A model generated the notes under the pieces. The model worked only from the letters and a program-made list of their open reading frames with translations, searched no databases and had not been told where the DNA came from. This document shows, in pieces, positions 15,950 to 24,266 of a DNA stretch of 64,000 nucleotides. The position numbers were made by a program, and so were the translations under genes. The stretch comes from Anaerolineae bacterium (lineage in GTDB: Bacteria; Chloroflexota; Anaerolineae; 4572-78; J111), in NCBI GenBank assembly GCA_022071955.1, contig JAJVIM010000012.1:130029-194028 (forward strand), read 5' to 3'. The first letter of the stretch is position 1, and the number at the start of each line of letters is the position of its first letter.

Positions 15950-16729
15950 ATGCACAAACTTGAACGCAAAGCCAAAATTTTAGAAATCCTGGCCCTGCGC
16001 GGCTACTGCGCCACCGAAGAACTGGCCGGCAGTCTGGACATCAGCCAGACCACCCTCTACCGCGACATCAAAGAGCTGGAAGAGGCCGGAGCGATTGAAC
16101 GGCAGTACGGCGGCATCGGCCTGCCGCGCCGGTTTATCACCAATGTCGATTTCAAGGTGCGCGAAACGGCCAACATCGCCGCCAAAGAAGCCATCGCCGC
16201 CCGCGCCATTCGCCTGATTGAGCCGGGCGATTCGCTGTTTTTGGATACCGGCACCACCTGCCTGATCCTGGCTCGCCAACTGCGTGAATGCAAAATTCCC
16301 AACCTGACCGTGATCACCAACTCCTGCCGGCTGGTGCTGATGCTGGAAGACACGCCGGATTGCCGCGTTATTTGCACCGGCGGCGTCCATTTGAAAACTC
16401 TCGATGTGCTGGTTGGCTCGCCGGCCGAGGAGTTTGTGCAAAGCCTCCATCCCAGAAAATATTTCATCGCCGCGGCCAGCGTATCGGCCCAGGGTTGCGC
16501 CGATACCGAACCGGCCGAAGTGAAATTGAAGCAGTTGGTTGCCCGGCAGGCGCAGCAGCGTATTGTTTTGGCCGATCACACCAAGTTTGACCTGCTGGCC
16601 ACCTTCCAAACCATCAAAACCGCCGACATCGACATTTTTGTGACCGACGCACTTACCCCGGCTGAAAAACTGGCCCCGCTGGCCGATGTTGGGGTGCAGA
16701 TTATCCGCGCCGCAGAACAGAGAGGGTGA
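15950..16729 (+). CDS. DeoR-family transcriptional regulator
   Basis: A 259-residue repressor. The N-terminal winged helix (residues 1-57) has the typical RKAKILEIL...AT-ELA--L-IS--TLYRDIKELEEAG-I-R-YGG pattern. The C-terminal DeoRC effector domain has DSLFLDTGTTCLILARQL, LTVITNSCRLVLML and a CTGGVHLKTLDVLVGSPAEEF segment, ending in ILADHTKF-like VLADHTKFDLL. DeoR proteins sense phosphorylated sugars, here presumably an intermediate of the aldolase/PFK/RuBisCO-like locus. ATG 15950 is used; a TTG 12 nt upstream is in frame. No strong ribosome site precedes either. Confidence 0.92.
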   Translation: MHKLERKAKILEILALRGYCATEELAGSLDISQTTLYRDIKELEEAGAIERQYGGIGLPRRFITNVDFKVRETANIAAKEAIAARAIRLIEPGDSLFLDTGTTCLILARQLRECKIPNLTVITNSCRLVLMLEDTPDCRVICTGGVHLKTLDVLVGSPAEEFVQSLHPRKYFIAAASVSAQGCADTEPAEVKLKQLVARQAQQRIVLADHTKFDLLATFQTIKTADIDIFVTDALTPAEKLAPLADVGVQIIRAAEQRG

Positions 16730-16765
16730 CAGGCCTGCGCTAAATCACCAACAATGAAATTTGGA

Positions 16766-16793
16766 GTAGGGGCGGTTCGCGAACCGCCCCTAC
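16766..16793. repeat. Perfect 28-bp palindrome (GTAGGGGC family)
   Basis: Two 14-bp arms meet at CGCG with no spacer; outer ends are GTAGGGGC and GCCCCTAC. It lies 37 nt after the DeoR stop codon. A diverged relative with the same ends but another core is at 52391-52414. It may act as a terminator stem or REP-like element. Confidence 0.9.
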
Positions 16794-16897
16794 CGCTCGC
16801 AACTCGCAATTTGCTATTTTAACCGGTCGGGAGACCCTTCGCTTTGCTCAGGGCCTGCCCCGCGTGATGTTGGCGGGGTGACACAATTGAGCACACC

Positions 16898-16928
16898 CTA
16901 ATTCCTGACCCCTGACTCCTGAATCCTA
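16898..16928 (+). repeat. Heptad array in the PFK gene leader
   Basis: CTAATTC, CTGACCC, CTGACTC, CTGAATC, CTA in sense orientation, ending 19 nt before the ATG at 16948. It contains CTCCT, complementary to the GGAG ribosome site that follows. Confidence 0.9.
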
Positions 16929-16947
16929 TTTTCACCGGAGACTGCCT

Positions 16948-17904
16948 ATGAAACGGATTGCCATTTTAGTCAGCGGCGGCGACGCGCCCGGCGTCAACGC
17001 CGCCATCGAAGCGGCGGCCCGCTGGCTGGCCGCCCACCACGCCGAAGCCTGGGGCGTGCGCGGCGGTTTTGCCGGGCTGCTGGCCGGCAAACTGGAACCG
17101 CTCACACCGAGCGCCGTGGCCGGCATTGGCGCGCGCGGCGGGGTGCTGTTTGGTACCTCCCGCGAGCGCGTGCTCGGCGAGCCGGATGCCCCGGAACGGC
17201 TGCACCGGGTTTGGGCCGATAACCGGCTCGATGGCCTGCTGGTGCTCGGCGGCGACGGCACTATCCGCCAGGCTACAAAAATTGTATACGAGTGGGGTTA
17301 CCCGCTCATCGCCCTGCCCTGCACCATCGACAACGATGTGCCGCTCACCGAGCGCAGCCTGGGCCACGACAGCGCCAGCAACCGCGCCCTGCCGCTGATC
17401 GACGCCATCCGCGACACCGCCAGCGCCCTGCCGGGCCGGCTGTTTGTGGTTGAAACGCTCGGCGGCAGCACCGGCCATCTGGCCATTGCCGTGGCGTTTG
17501 CCGCCCAGGCCGATGCCGTGGCCGTGCCGGAAATCAAGGCCGATGCAGTGGCGGTGGGCCGCAAACTGGCCGCGGCGGTTGAGCAGCGCGGCTACGGGCT
17601 GGCCGTGGCCTGCGAAGGCATTGGCCGCATGGCCGATTTTTGTGATGCCGTTGCCGCTGCCGCCGGTTATCGGGTGCGGCTCACCGCGTTGGGGCACACT
17701 CAGCGGGGCGGCCCGCCCTCCGCCGCCGACCGCGAACTGGCCCGCGTTTGGGCCGAGTTGGGCGCGGCGGAACTGCTGGCCGGCGCGGGCGGGCAAATGC
17801 TGGCCTGGCAAGCTGGCGCTATCGGCACGGTGCCGCTGCCCGATGTGTTTGCTGCTCCGCCCAAAGCCATTAACCGGCAGTGGTATGAGCAAATCAATGA
17901 GTAA
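16948..17904 (+). CDS. 6-phosphofructokinase family protein
   Basis: A 318-residue PFK-A family kinase that phosphorylates a sugar phosphate, classically fructose-6-phosphate at C1. Seen: GGDAPGVNA at residues 10-18, LGGDGT with the Gly typical of ATP-dependent enzymes, TIDND catalytic loop, CEG, and GHTQRGGPPSAADR, whose His and Arg contact the sugar 6-phosphate. Deviations: Cys replaces Gly or Lys in P-C-TIDND, and the usual MGR is LGG. These may indicate a non-standard substrate. ATG 16948 has GGAG 9 nt upstream. It follows the DeoR gene by 218 bp and precedes the RuBisCO-like gene by 291 bp, both spacers filled with heptad repeats. Confidence 0.9.
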   Translation: MKRIAILVSGGDAPGVNAAIEAAARWLAAHHAEAWGVRGGFAGLLAGKLEPLTPSAVAGIGARGGVLFGTSRERVLGEPDAPERLHRVWADNRLDGLLVLGGDGTIRQATKIVYEWGYPLIALPCTIDNDVPLTERSLGHDSASNRALPLIDAIRDTASALPGRLFVVETLGGSTGHLAIAVAFAAQADAVAVPEIKADAVAVGRKLAAAVEQRGYGLAVACEGIGRMADFCDAVAAAAGYRVRLTALGHTQRGGPPSAADRELARVWAELGAAELLAGAGGQMLAWQAGAIGTVPLPDVFAAPPKAINRQWYEQINE

Positions 17905-18179
17905 TGCGCGATGTTGGATTTTAGATTTTGGATTTACGAATTGCGGGTGGCGAGTGGCGAGTGCGAGGTGAGGGGTGAGGAGTAAGCGAACTGCGAATGA
18001 ACGAGTCAGTGGATCAGCGAGTCAGCGAATTGCGACTCTGCGTCCCTGCGACTTTGCGCCCTTACGAACAACGAATGACGGAACCCGCTACCCGCCACTC
18101 GCCACACGCAACACGAATGACGAATTACAAAATCAGGCCAGGAGCCTCCTGATTCCTGATTCCTGACCCCTGAATCCTA
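17905..18179 (+). repeat. Heptad-rich leader of the RuBisCO-like gene
   Basis: The whole 275-bp stretch is built of diverged 7-8 bp units (GCGAGTG, GCGAATG, GCGAGTC, GCGACTC, ACGAATG). It ends with a clean sense array at 18149-18179: two CTGATTC, CTGACCC, CTGAATC, CTA, which stops 16 nt before the ATG. A hairpin AATCAGG-CC-AGG/CCT-CCTGATT (18131-18154) overlaps the array start. Confidence 0.85.
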
Positions 18180-18195
18180 CTTTAAAGGAGCAATA

Positions 18196-19614
18196 ATGAA
18201 ACCCGTATCAGCAACTATTTTAAACCAACTGTGGCTGGATTTTGACGCCCGCGAGGACCGCCTGCGTGAAGTGGTGGCCGAGCGGCTGGCCCAAAACCCA
18301 CCACCCCAACTCGATGATGCCGTGGTGGCCAGCTACTTTTTCGCCTTTCGCCAGCAAACGCTAACGGCAGCCGTCGCCGAAATCAGCTACCACGCCACCA
18401 GCGGCATCAAAAACCCGCCGCCCGGCTCGCTGCTGGAAGAATGTTCGGCCACCGCGGCCGGCATCGACCCGTTTGACGCCAGCGAGCGCATCGGCCTGCT
18501 GCACATCGCCTTCCCGCTGAAAATGCTGCTGCAACCCGACGGCCATCTGACCTCGGTGGATTTGCTGCACACCGCGGCGTCGGCTGTCATTTTTGATATG
18601 TACGAAAATATGGACGCCCGGCTGCTGCGGCTGGAAATCCCGGAGCGAGTGCTGCGCACCTTTCCCGGCCCGGCCCACGGGCCGCACGGCCTGCGCCAAC
18701 TGACCGGCTTTGCCCCCGACCAGCCGGCCTTTGGCACCATTCTCAAACCCACGGCCGGCATCACCCCGGACGATGTGGAATTTTTGGTGGGACAGGCCGC
18801 GCCCAACCCGCTGTTTATGTTTATCAAAGAGGACGAAAATCTGTACCCCAACCTGGATTACTCGCCGGTGGCCGAGCGCACCCGCCGGGCAATGGCCGCC
18901 ATTGAGCGCGCCCGTGAGCAACGCGGCGGGCTGGGGCTGATTTTTGCGCCGCACATTACCGGCGCGCCGCACGAAATTCTGGACAGCGTTCACGCCGCGC
19001 TCGACGCCGGAGCCACCGGGCTGATGTTCAGCGAGACCTTTGCCGGCGGCATCGTGCGCATGGTCCGCGAGGCGACCAAAGAGCGGGCGCAGCCGCCGGC
19101 GCTGTACGGCCACAACGCCGGCATTGGGGTGAAAACGCGCGGCATCTGGCGGGAGGTGATTGATTTTCTGGCCCGGCTCGATGGGATTGACTTCCGGCAG
19201 ACGGCGCCGCTCAAGTCCGGCGCGCCCTTCATTCGGCCCTATGGCGCGGAATGGCTGGCCTCGGAGCAGGCGCTGAGCCAGCCGCTGCCCGGTATTAACC
19301 CAACGATGATTACCCGCGCCGGCGGGCTGGATCAGGGCAACATCGGCCTGAATCTGGCCGACGTGGCCGCGCGCGGCCTGACGCCCAATGTGCTGTTTTT
19401 GGCCGGTTCGGCCATCAACTCGGTGAAAAATGAGGCCGGCAAAGCCGACCCGCGGGTGGGCGCGGCGGCGATGCAGGAAGCGGTGGAGGTGTATCGCTCC
19501 GGGGAGTTGGCCGGCGTGCCGCTGGAAGAGTACGTGCCCGCGCTCAAAGATGTGGCCGCCCGGCGCGGGCTGGCGGCGCTGAAGCGGGCGCTGGCGCAGC
19601 GCTACCCGGCATAA
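18196..19614 (+). CDS. RuBisCO-like protein (form IV large-subunit homologue)
   Basis: A 472-residue RuBisCO large-chain homologue. Seen: GTILKPTAGITPDDVEFLV (first active-site Lys, K184, kept; the second Lys of KPK is Thr), FIKEDENLYPN (carbamylation Lys K211 and metal ligands D213 and E214 kept), LYGHNAGIG (conserved His), and AGGLDQGNIGLN where true enzymes have SGGIHVWH. Several bisphosphate-binding residues are therefore changed, so carboxylation of ribulose bisphosphate is unlikely; an enolase, isomerase or decarboxylase-type reaction on a sugar acid or sugar phosphate is expected from known relatives. The strong AAAGGAG site defines ATG 18196. It is grouped with DeoR, a PFK and a LacD-type aldolase. 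Confidence 0.9.
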   Translation: MKPVSATILNQLWLDFDAREDRLREVVAERLAQNPPPQLDDAVVASYFFAFRQQTLTAAVAEISYHATSGIKNPPPGSLLEECSATAAGIDPFDASERIGLLHIAFPLKMLLQPDGHLTSVDLLHTAASAVIFDMYENMDARLLRLEIPERVLRTFPGPAHGPHGLRQLTGFAPDQPAFGTILKPTAGITPDDVEFLVGQAAPNPLFMFIKEDENLYPNLDYSPVAERTRRAMAAIERAREQRGGLGLIFAPHITGAPHEILDSVHAALDAGATGLMFSETFAGGIVRMVREATKERAQPPALYGHNAGIGVKTRGIWREVIDFLARLDGIDFRQTAPLKSGAPFIRPYGAEWLASEQALSQPLPGINPTMITRAGGLDQGNIGLNLADVAARGLTPNVLFLAGSAINSVKNEAGKADPRVGAAAMQEAVEVYRSGELAGVPLEEYVPALKDVAARRGLAALKRALAQRYPA

Positions 19615-19711
19615 GTGGTTTTACTCAAGGAATTTGGAGAAGAGGGGGTATTGGGGGACACCCCCCAAGCCCCCCGGCCTGCGGCGCTTATTCCCAATAT
19701 CGAGGCAGAAT

Positions 19712-20359
19712 CTATTTCACGTAAAAGATCACCGCCGCCCACGGTTGGATAATTTCGCCGCTGTGATTGTGGGTTACCGATAACCCCAGCAGCAGCGGCT
19801 CGGCCAGAAATTCAGTAACAAGTTTATCCAGCGTTTCAAAATCGCGCCGGAGCTGCCAGGTCAGTTCCGGCGTTTGTCTGTGGTGCAACACCACAAACAA
19901 ACGGTTGCCGGTGTGATAACGTCCCTGCATCGATTGGTGGGCATACTGCCACCGGGCCAGATGGTGCCGGTTTTGCCAGGCGAATTTGAGGCTCTCCGGG
20001 TAGGCCCGGGGAAAACGGCTCACCTTTAAATCAAAGGGCAGGCCGCGCAGGTAAAAATCGATGGTGCGATGTTTGGCGTTTTCTTCGGGCTGCACGTCCG
20101 GGTGGGCCAAAAACATCTGCAAAATCTGGTTGTGGGTGTGGTGATTGTACCAGCGCCGAATGGCGTAATTTTCAATTAGTGCGACATCCAGCCCGTTGGC
20201 CGCGGCCACGGCGCTGGCCTGCCGCTGCACGCCGCGCAGGGTTTTGACCCGGTAGACAAAGTTGCTCAGCCTGTCCCAGGCGTCGCCCTGCGGACGGCCC
20301 CACGGCGGCAAGTCGGTCACTTTGCCCAGCTCGTGGCGGATGAGGTTGAAATCGCTCAT
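19712..20359 (-). CDS. PD-(D/E)xK-like protein, candidate restriction endonuclease
   Basis: A 215-residue protein with no family recognised by name. A nuclease-like core is visible: a helical N-terminal half, then D101...D110-L-K112 (TIDFYLRGLPFDLKVS), matching the spacing of PD-(D/E)xK catalytic residues, followed by a His/Arg-rich helix and strands. Its ATG overlaps the stop of the upstream DNA methyltransferase by 4 nt (ATGA), so the two are translationally coupled, as in many type II restriction-modification systems. The nuclease assignment rests on motif spacing and context only. It ends the minus-strand operon; 97 bp separate it from the convergent RuBisCO-like gene. Confidence 0.55.
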   Translation of the reverse strand: MSDFNLIRHELGKVTDLPPWGRPQGDAWDRLSNFVYRVKTLRGVQRQASAVAAANGLDVALIENYAIRRWYNHHTHNQILQMFLAHPDVQPEENAKHRTIDFYLRGLPFDLKVSRFPRAYPESLKFAWQNRHHLARWQYAHQSMQGRYHTGNRLFVVLHHRQTPELTWQLRRDFETLDKLVTEFLAEPLLLGLSVTHNHSGEIIQPWAAVIFYVK

Positions 20360-21183
20360 TTTTTGGGCTTAAAAAAGAGAATGACGTATTCGTGTTTGAA
20401 AATGTAGTAACCCCCGGCCAGCGCCCGATAGCGCCACAGGTTGGCCGTGCGCCCCTTGCCCTTCTCGTTACCTTCGATATTTTTAACAATGATGGCTTTG
20501 GTTTTAAAGCCGACCCGGTTCATGCGCTCCATGCACCAAAAGCCGAGCGGCACCAACTCACCCCGGTCGTACTTGTCACCGATGACCAGCGCGGCAAAGC
20601 GGCCGGGGGCCAGCAGCTCAAACCCGTGGCGGGCCACGGCTTCAAAGCCGGCCAAAAATGCCTCGGTGGTGCTGGCGTTGGAGAGGTCGGCGGACTGGTC
20701 GGAAAATTTGATAATGTCGGCGTAGGGGGGATGGAGCATCAGCAGGTGAGCGTGTTCCGCGCCCAGCGAACCCAACGCGCCGGAGACCTGCGGCACAATC
20801 TCCGGGCTGGCGCTGTCACCTTGCAGCAGATGAATCCGCGAACCCAACTGGCCGGGATCGATTTTACCGGCCACGTAATCGACCAGATCGGCCTTTAATT
20901 CCACGCCGATGCAGCGCCGCCCCAGCCGCGCGGCCTCGATGGCGCTGGTGCCGGAGCCTAAAAACAGGTCGAGCACGATGTCATCTTTTTTGGTGTAGCG
21001 GGTAAAAATCTGGGTGGCAATCTGTGGGATGAAATTGCCGTGGTAATCGAGCTTGTGGCCGTCGCCGCTGGCCCGGCTGTCATACAGCCACAGCGAGTCG
21101 GTTTTTACGTCCGGGTAATCGCGCCAGCGGCTCAGGTCGATGTCGCTCCAGGGTTTGGTTTGGGGGGCTTCGTCATCGGTCAT
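20356..21183 (-). CDS. DNA N-methyltransferase
   Basis: A 275-residue SAM-dependent DNA methyltransferase. Motif I is DLFLGSGT at residues 72-79 followed by GVELKADL, binding SAM; motif IV is HPPY at 151-154 (usually D/N/S-PPY) in an LMLHPPYADIIKFS context, which marks amino-methyltransferases making N6-adenine or N4-cytosine. The order I then IV is that of the alpha or gamma type. A basic segment KNIEGNEKGKGRTANLWRYRAL may contact DNA. It is 9 bp downstream of the MFS gene and overlaps the candidate endonuclease by 4 nt. Target sequence unknown. Confidence 0.85.
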   Translation of the reverse strand: MTDDEAPQTKPWSDIDLSRWRDYPDVKTDSLWLYDSRASGDGHKLDYHGNFIPQIATQIFTRYTKKDDIVLDLFLGSGTSAIEAARLGRRCIGVELKADLVDYVAGKIDPGQLGSRIHLLQGDSASPEIVPQVSGALGSLGAEHAHLLMLHPPYADIIKFSDQSADLSNASTTEAFLAGFEAVARHGFELLAPGRFAALVIGDKYDRGELVPLGFWCMERMNRVGFKTKAIIVKNIEGNEKGKGRTANLWRYRALAGGYYIFKHEYVILFFKPKK

Positions 21184-21192
21184 AGCCCCGGA

Positions 21193-22638
21193 TTATAACC
21201 GAGGTTGGCCATTTGAAAAAGTCTCGGCGCGGCGGGCCAGCGTTTGGCGCACGGCGGTGGTGTCGGCGGCGCTGGCCTGAGTCAATTTGTAGTAGCACCA
21301 GCCGGCGGGAATGAAAAGCAGTTGAAACACGGCCAGCCCGACCACATAATTGAGCGGCGCGGCCAGATAGGGCGATAGCGCATCGACGACGAGGCCGGTT
21401 AGCCCGCTGCCCAGCGCCGCCCCCAGGCCAATGGCGATGGTTAAAAAACCGACCGCCGTGCCGCGATGTTCGGGCAAATTGACATCGGTTAAAATGGCGT
21501 TGCGGTTGGGAATATCGGCCGAGGCCAGCGCCCAGGCCAGCAGCGCCAGCACAAAGGCGGTCAACACCCACGGGTTGATGACGATGCTGACCAGCGTGGC
21601 CAGCGCCACCGGCGCAATTTCGCCGGCCGCCGGCAACGCCAGCCCGCGCAACGGAATAAAGAGCGCCGCAATCTGAAACGGCACCGAGGCGATGGTACCG
21701 AGCATGGCCAGCCGCGCCCGCCCGCCGAGTTGTCGCCGCTGCCAGCGGTCGCCCAAAAAGCCGGCCAGCACGGTAAAATTGAAGCCGGTTTGCAACAGCA
21801 GCGACAACAAATTGCCCGACATTGTAGCCACTTCAAGGCCGTAGCCCACCTGCTCCACCCGGGCAATGAACAGCCGGGGCAGCCACACCAGCGCGCCGTA
21901 GGCCACGGTGGCAAACAGCGCCACCAGCATCAACCACACATTGGAACGCCGGGTAATAATAGAGCGCACATCCGCCCAGTGAATGCGATAGTTGTACGTT
22001 TCGCCGGCGGCAAATACACCGGCCAGTTCCGGCTCGGCCCGGCCGCGCGAGGGTTCAAAGGCAAACAGGTACAGCCCCGCGATCAGCAGCCCGGCGCTGC
22101 CGATGACAAAAAAAGGCAGCGGCCAGTGGCTCGCGCCCAAAAAGCCGCCCAGCAGCACGCCCAGCCCACCGCCGCCGCCCTGAGCCAATCCCCACAGGCT
22201 CATGGCCAGCCCGCGCCGGGCCGGCGGCGTGAAATCGCTGACCAAACTGAAACTCACCGAGGCAATACAACCGATGCCCACCGCGGTGAGCAACTGCCAC
22301 ACCAAAACCTGCGCGTAACTGGTAGCCAACCCGGTCAGCAGCATGGCCGTGCTCCAGATGAGCGTGCCGCCAATTAACAACCATTTGCGGCTGCTGCGGT
22401 CGCCCCAGTAACCCCAGCCAACCGCCGTGAGCGACAGCACCAAAATGGTCAGCGAGGTGATCAACCCCAACGCCGACTCGCTCACGCCCAAATCGAGGGC
22501 CATCACCGCGTACAGGGGCGGAAACGCGGCCCGGGCCATGTTGTCCAGCGAGGCGAGCACAATAAATACGACCACGGTATAAAATTTGTGGGCGTCGCTG
22601 CCCCACCAGCGCGGCTGGTTTCGCAGTGAAATTTCCAT
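21193..22638 (-). CDS. Major facilitator superfamily transporter
   Basis: A 481-residue transporter with about 12 transmembrane helices. The conserved loop between helices 2 and 3 is GYWGDRSSRKWLL, and the region NRNAILTDVNLPEHRGTAVGFL before helix 10/11 resembles multidrug and spinster-like members. Substrate unknown. The start at ATG 22638 is preferred; the upstream extension is low-complexity read-through of the previous gene. It lies 16 nt after the serine hydrolase gene and 9 nt before the methyltransferase, so all four appear to be one transcript. Confidence 0.88.
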   Translation of the reverse strand: MEISLRNQPRWWGSDAHKFYTVVVFIVLASLDNMARAAFPPLYAVMALDLGVSESALGLITSLTILVLSLTAVGWGYWGDRSSRKWLLIGGTLIWSTAMLLTGLATSYAQVLVWQLLTAVGIGCIASVSFSLVSDFTPPARRGLAMSLWGLAQGGGGGLGVLLGGFLGASHWPLPFFVIGSAGLLIAGLYLFAFEPSRGRAEPELAGVFAAGETYNYRIHWADVRSIITRRSNVWLMLVALFATVAYGALVWLPRLFIARVEQVGYGLEVATMSGNLLSLLLQTGFNFTVLAGFLGDRWQRRQLGGRARLAMLGTIASVPFQIAALFIPLRGLALPAAGEIAPVALATLVSIVINPWVLTAFVLALLAWALASADIPNRNAILTDVNLPEHRGTAVGFLTIAIGLGAALGSGLTGLVVDALSPYLAAPLNYVVGLAVFQLLFIPAGWCYYKLTQASAADTTAVRQTLARRAETFSNGQPRL

Positions 22639-22654
22639 CAATCTGACTCGGGGT

Positions 22655-24181
22655 TCAATATTCCAGCGGCTCGTCGGGCAGCACAAAATCGATGGCTGGC
22701 AGTTGGGCCACGCAGCCGCCGGCGGGCGCGGCGGCAGGGTTGGCCAAAAACTCGGCCAGCAGTTCGTCCGGGCAGCCGGTGGTAGAGGTGACCGAGTGAC
22801 CAAAGCCGGGCAGTTCAAACAGGTATGCGTGACTCAACGTTTTGGCGGCGGCGCGGCCCCAATCGGGCGGGGTGATGGGGTCGAACTGGCCCGTTAAAAT
22901 CAGGGTCGGCACATCGCTGGACACCGGCTCATTTTCCCGCGGGTCGGCCTTGCCCGCGCCCCACATGTGGCAAAGATCAAACATTCCGGCCGTGGTGCCC
23001 TGCAACAACGGCTGGAGCGAGGGCGGAACCTGGGCAGCGAACACGGTTTCAATGGCCGGCTCATCGCTAAAGGCGTATTCATCGTGGCAGATCACCGAAT
23101 TGTACATGCCTTCGCTATCGCTGCGGTCCGGCTCGGCGCCGTCAACGGGCGGCTCTTCCAGATAGGCAAAGGCTTCGTCAAAAACATAGTTGTAAGTGGA
23201 AAAATCACCGTTCGCCACTTCGGCGATGGTGCGGGGCAGGTAGGGGATGAGGTAATCCAAATACAGGGCCTCGATGAGTGTGTCGGCCAGGTCGTCGCCG
23301 TAAAACTGACCGGTGTCGAACTGGCCAGGGTGGTCGTTCCAGGCGGTCACTGTGTCAAAAAAGAGGGCTTCCAGGTTGGGGTAGGCGGCGGCGCAATCGG
23401 GGGTGGCGGCGCAGGTGGCAAACAGCAGGCGCAGCGCCCGCACGTGAGCCAGCGCGCTGTCGGCGGCAAAATCCACCGCTGGCGGAAAGGGCGAATCGAG
23501 CACCACGCTGCGCAGGCCGTCCGGGTGGTCGCGCATTACCGCCAGCGCCAGCCGGGTGCCGTACGATACGCCCAGCAAATTGACCTGCGAGTAGCCCAGC
23601 GCCCGGCGCAAAGCAGCGATGTCGGCGGCGTTTTCGGCAGTATTGTAGGCGGCTAAATCGATGCCTTCCGCCCGCAACCGGCGCTGGCATGCCGCGTCGG
23701 GGTTGGCCAGCGACTCGTTAAAATATTCCGGACAGTCCAGCGAGGGGCGGGAGTAACCGGTACCGCGCTGGTCGATAAAAATCACATCCCGGTTTTGGTG
23801 GAAGGGGTAGGTCCGCCAGCCGTCGATGTCGCTGCTGAGGCTGACCAGGGCGCTGCCGCCCGGCCCGCCTTCCAAATAGATCACCGGGTCCGGCAGGGCG
23901 GGCGGTTCGGCGGGGCGCAAAATGGCCACGGCCAGTTCGATGGTTGGCGAGTCGGCCCGGCTGCGGTTTTCCGGCACGGTCAGCCAGCCGCAATCGATGC
24001 GGGCATCGCTGCCAGTGGGGGCAAACGGGCAGTCTGCCGGGCGAAAGGCCGGCGCCTCGGCCGGCAGGGTTGGTGTGACTGGCGGCTCGGTGGGCGCGGG
24101 GTTGGCCGGAGCAAGCTGGGCCAGCCCGCAACCGAGCAGAGTAACCGCTAAAAAAGTGACTGAAAGCAGGGTGTTGCGCAT
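22655..24181 (-). CDS. Exported alpha/beta hydrolase, tripeptidyl aminopeptidase-like (S33)
   Basis: A 508-residue secreted hydrolase, probably a lipoprotein (signal ending LLGC near residue 18). The alpha/beta hydrolase core shows the oxyanion segment YLEGGPGGSA, DQRGTGYSRP, the nucleophile elbow GVSYG (Ser, near residue 200), the acid in TGQFDPITPP (near 455) and the base in GFGHSV (near 480). A TAP-like C-terminal domain carries the last two. The family cleaves N-terminal peptides or small esters outside the membrane. First gene of the four-gene minus operon with the MFS and the methyltransferase/endonuclease pair; the functional link is not obvious. Confidence 0.9.
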   Translation of the reverse strand: MRNTLLSVTFLAVTLLGCGLAQLAPANPAPTEPPVTPTLPAEAPAFRPADCPFAPTGSDARIDCGWLTVPENRSRADSPTIELAVAILRPAEPPALPDPVIYLEGGPGGSALVSLSSDIDGWRTYPFHQNRDVIFIDQRGTGYSRPSLDCPEYFNESLANPDAACQRRLRAEGIDLAAYNTAENAADIAALRRALGYSQVNLLGVSYGTRLALAVMRDHPDGLRSVVLDSPFPPAVDFAADSALAHVRALRLLFATCAATPDCAAAYPNLEALFFDTVTAWNDHPGQFDTGQFYGDDLADTLIEALYLDYLIPYLPRTIAEVANGDFSTYNYVFDEAFAYLEEPPVDGAEPDRSDSEGMYNSVICHDEYAFSDEPAIETVFAAQVPPSLQPLLQGTTAGMFDLCHMWGAGKADPRENEPVSSDVPTLILTGQFDPITPPDWGRAAAKTLSHAYLFELPGFGHSVTSTTGCPDELLAEFLANPAAAPAGGCVAQLPAIDFVLPDEPLEY

Positions 24182-24266
24182 AATGGCAGGTAGGGTAGCA
24201 CCACTTTTAACTGGGGTAAAATCGCTCCCGCGATTTTACCCCGGCCAGAATGAAAATTGCACTTTT

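Noticed and set aside
18196..19614. True CO2-fixing RuBisCO large subunit
   Set aside because: The second Lys of KPK and the SGG/HVWH residues are changed, and there is no small subunit, phosphoribulokinase or activase gene in the window.
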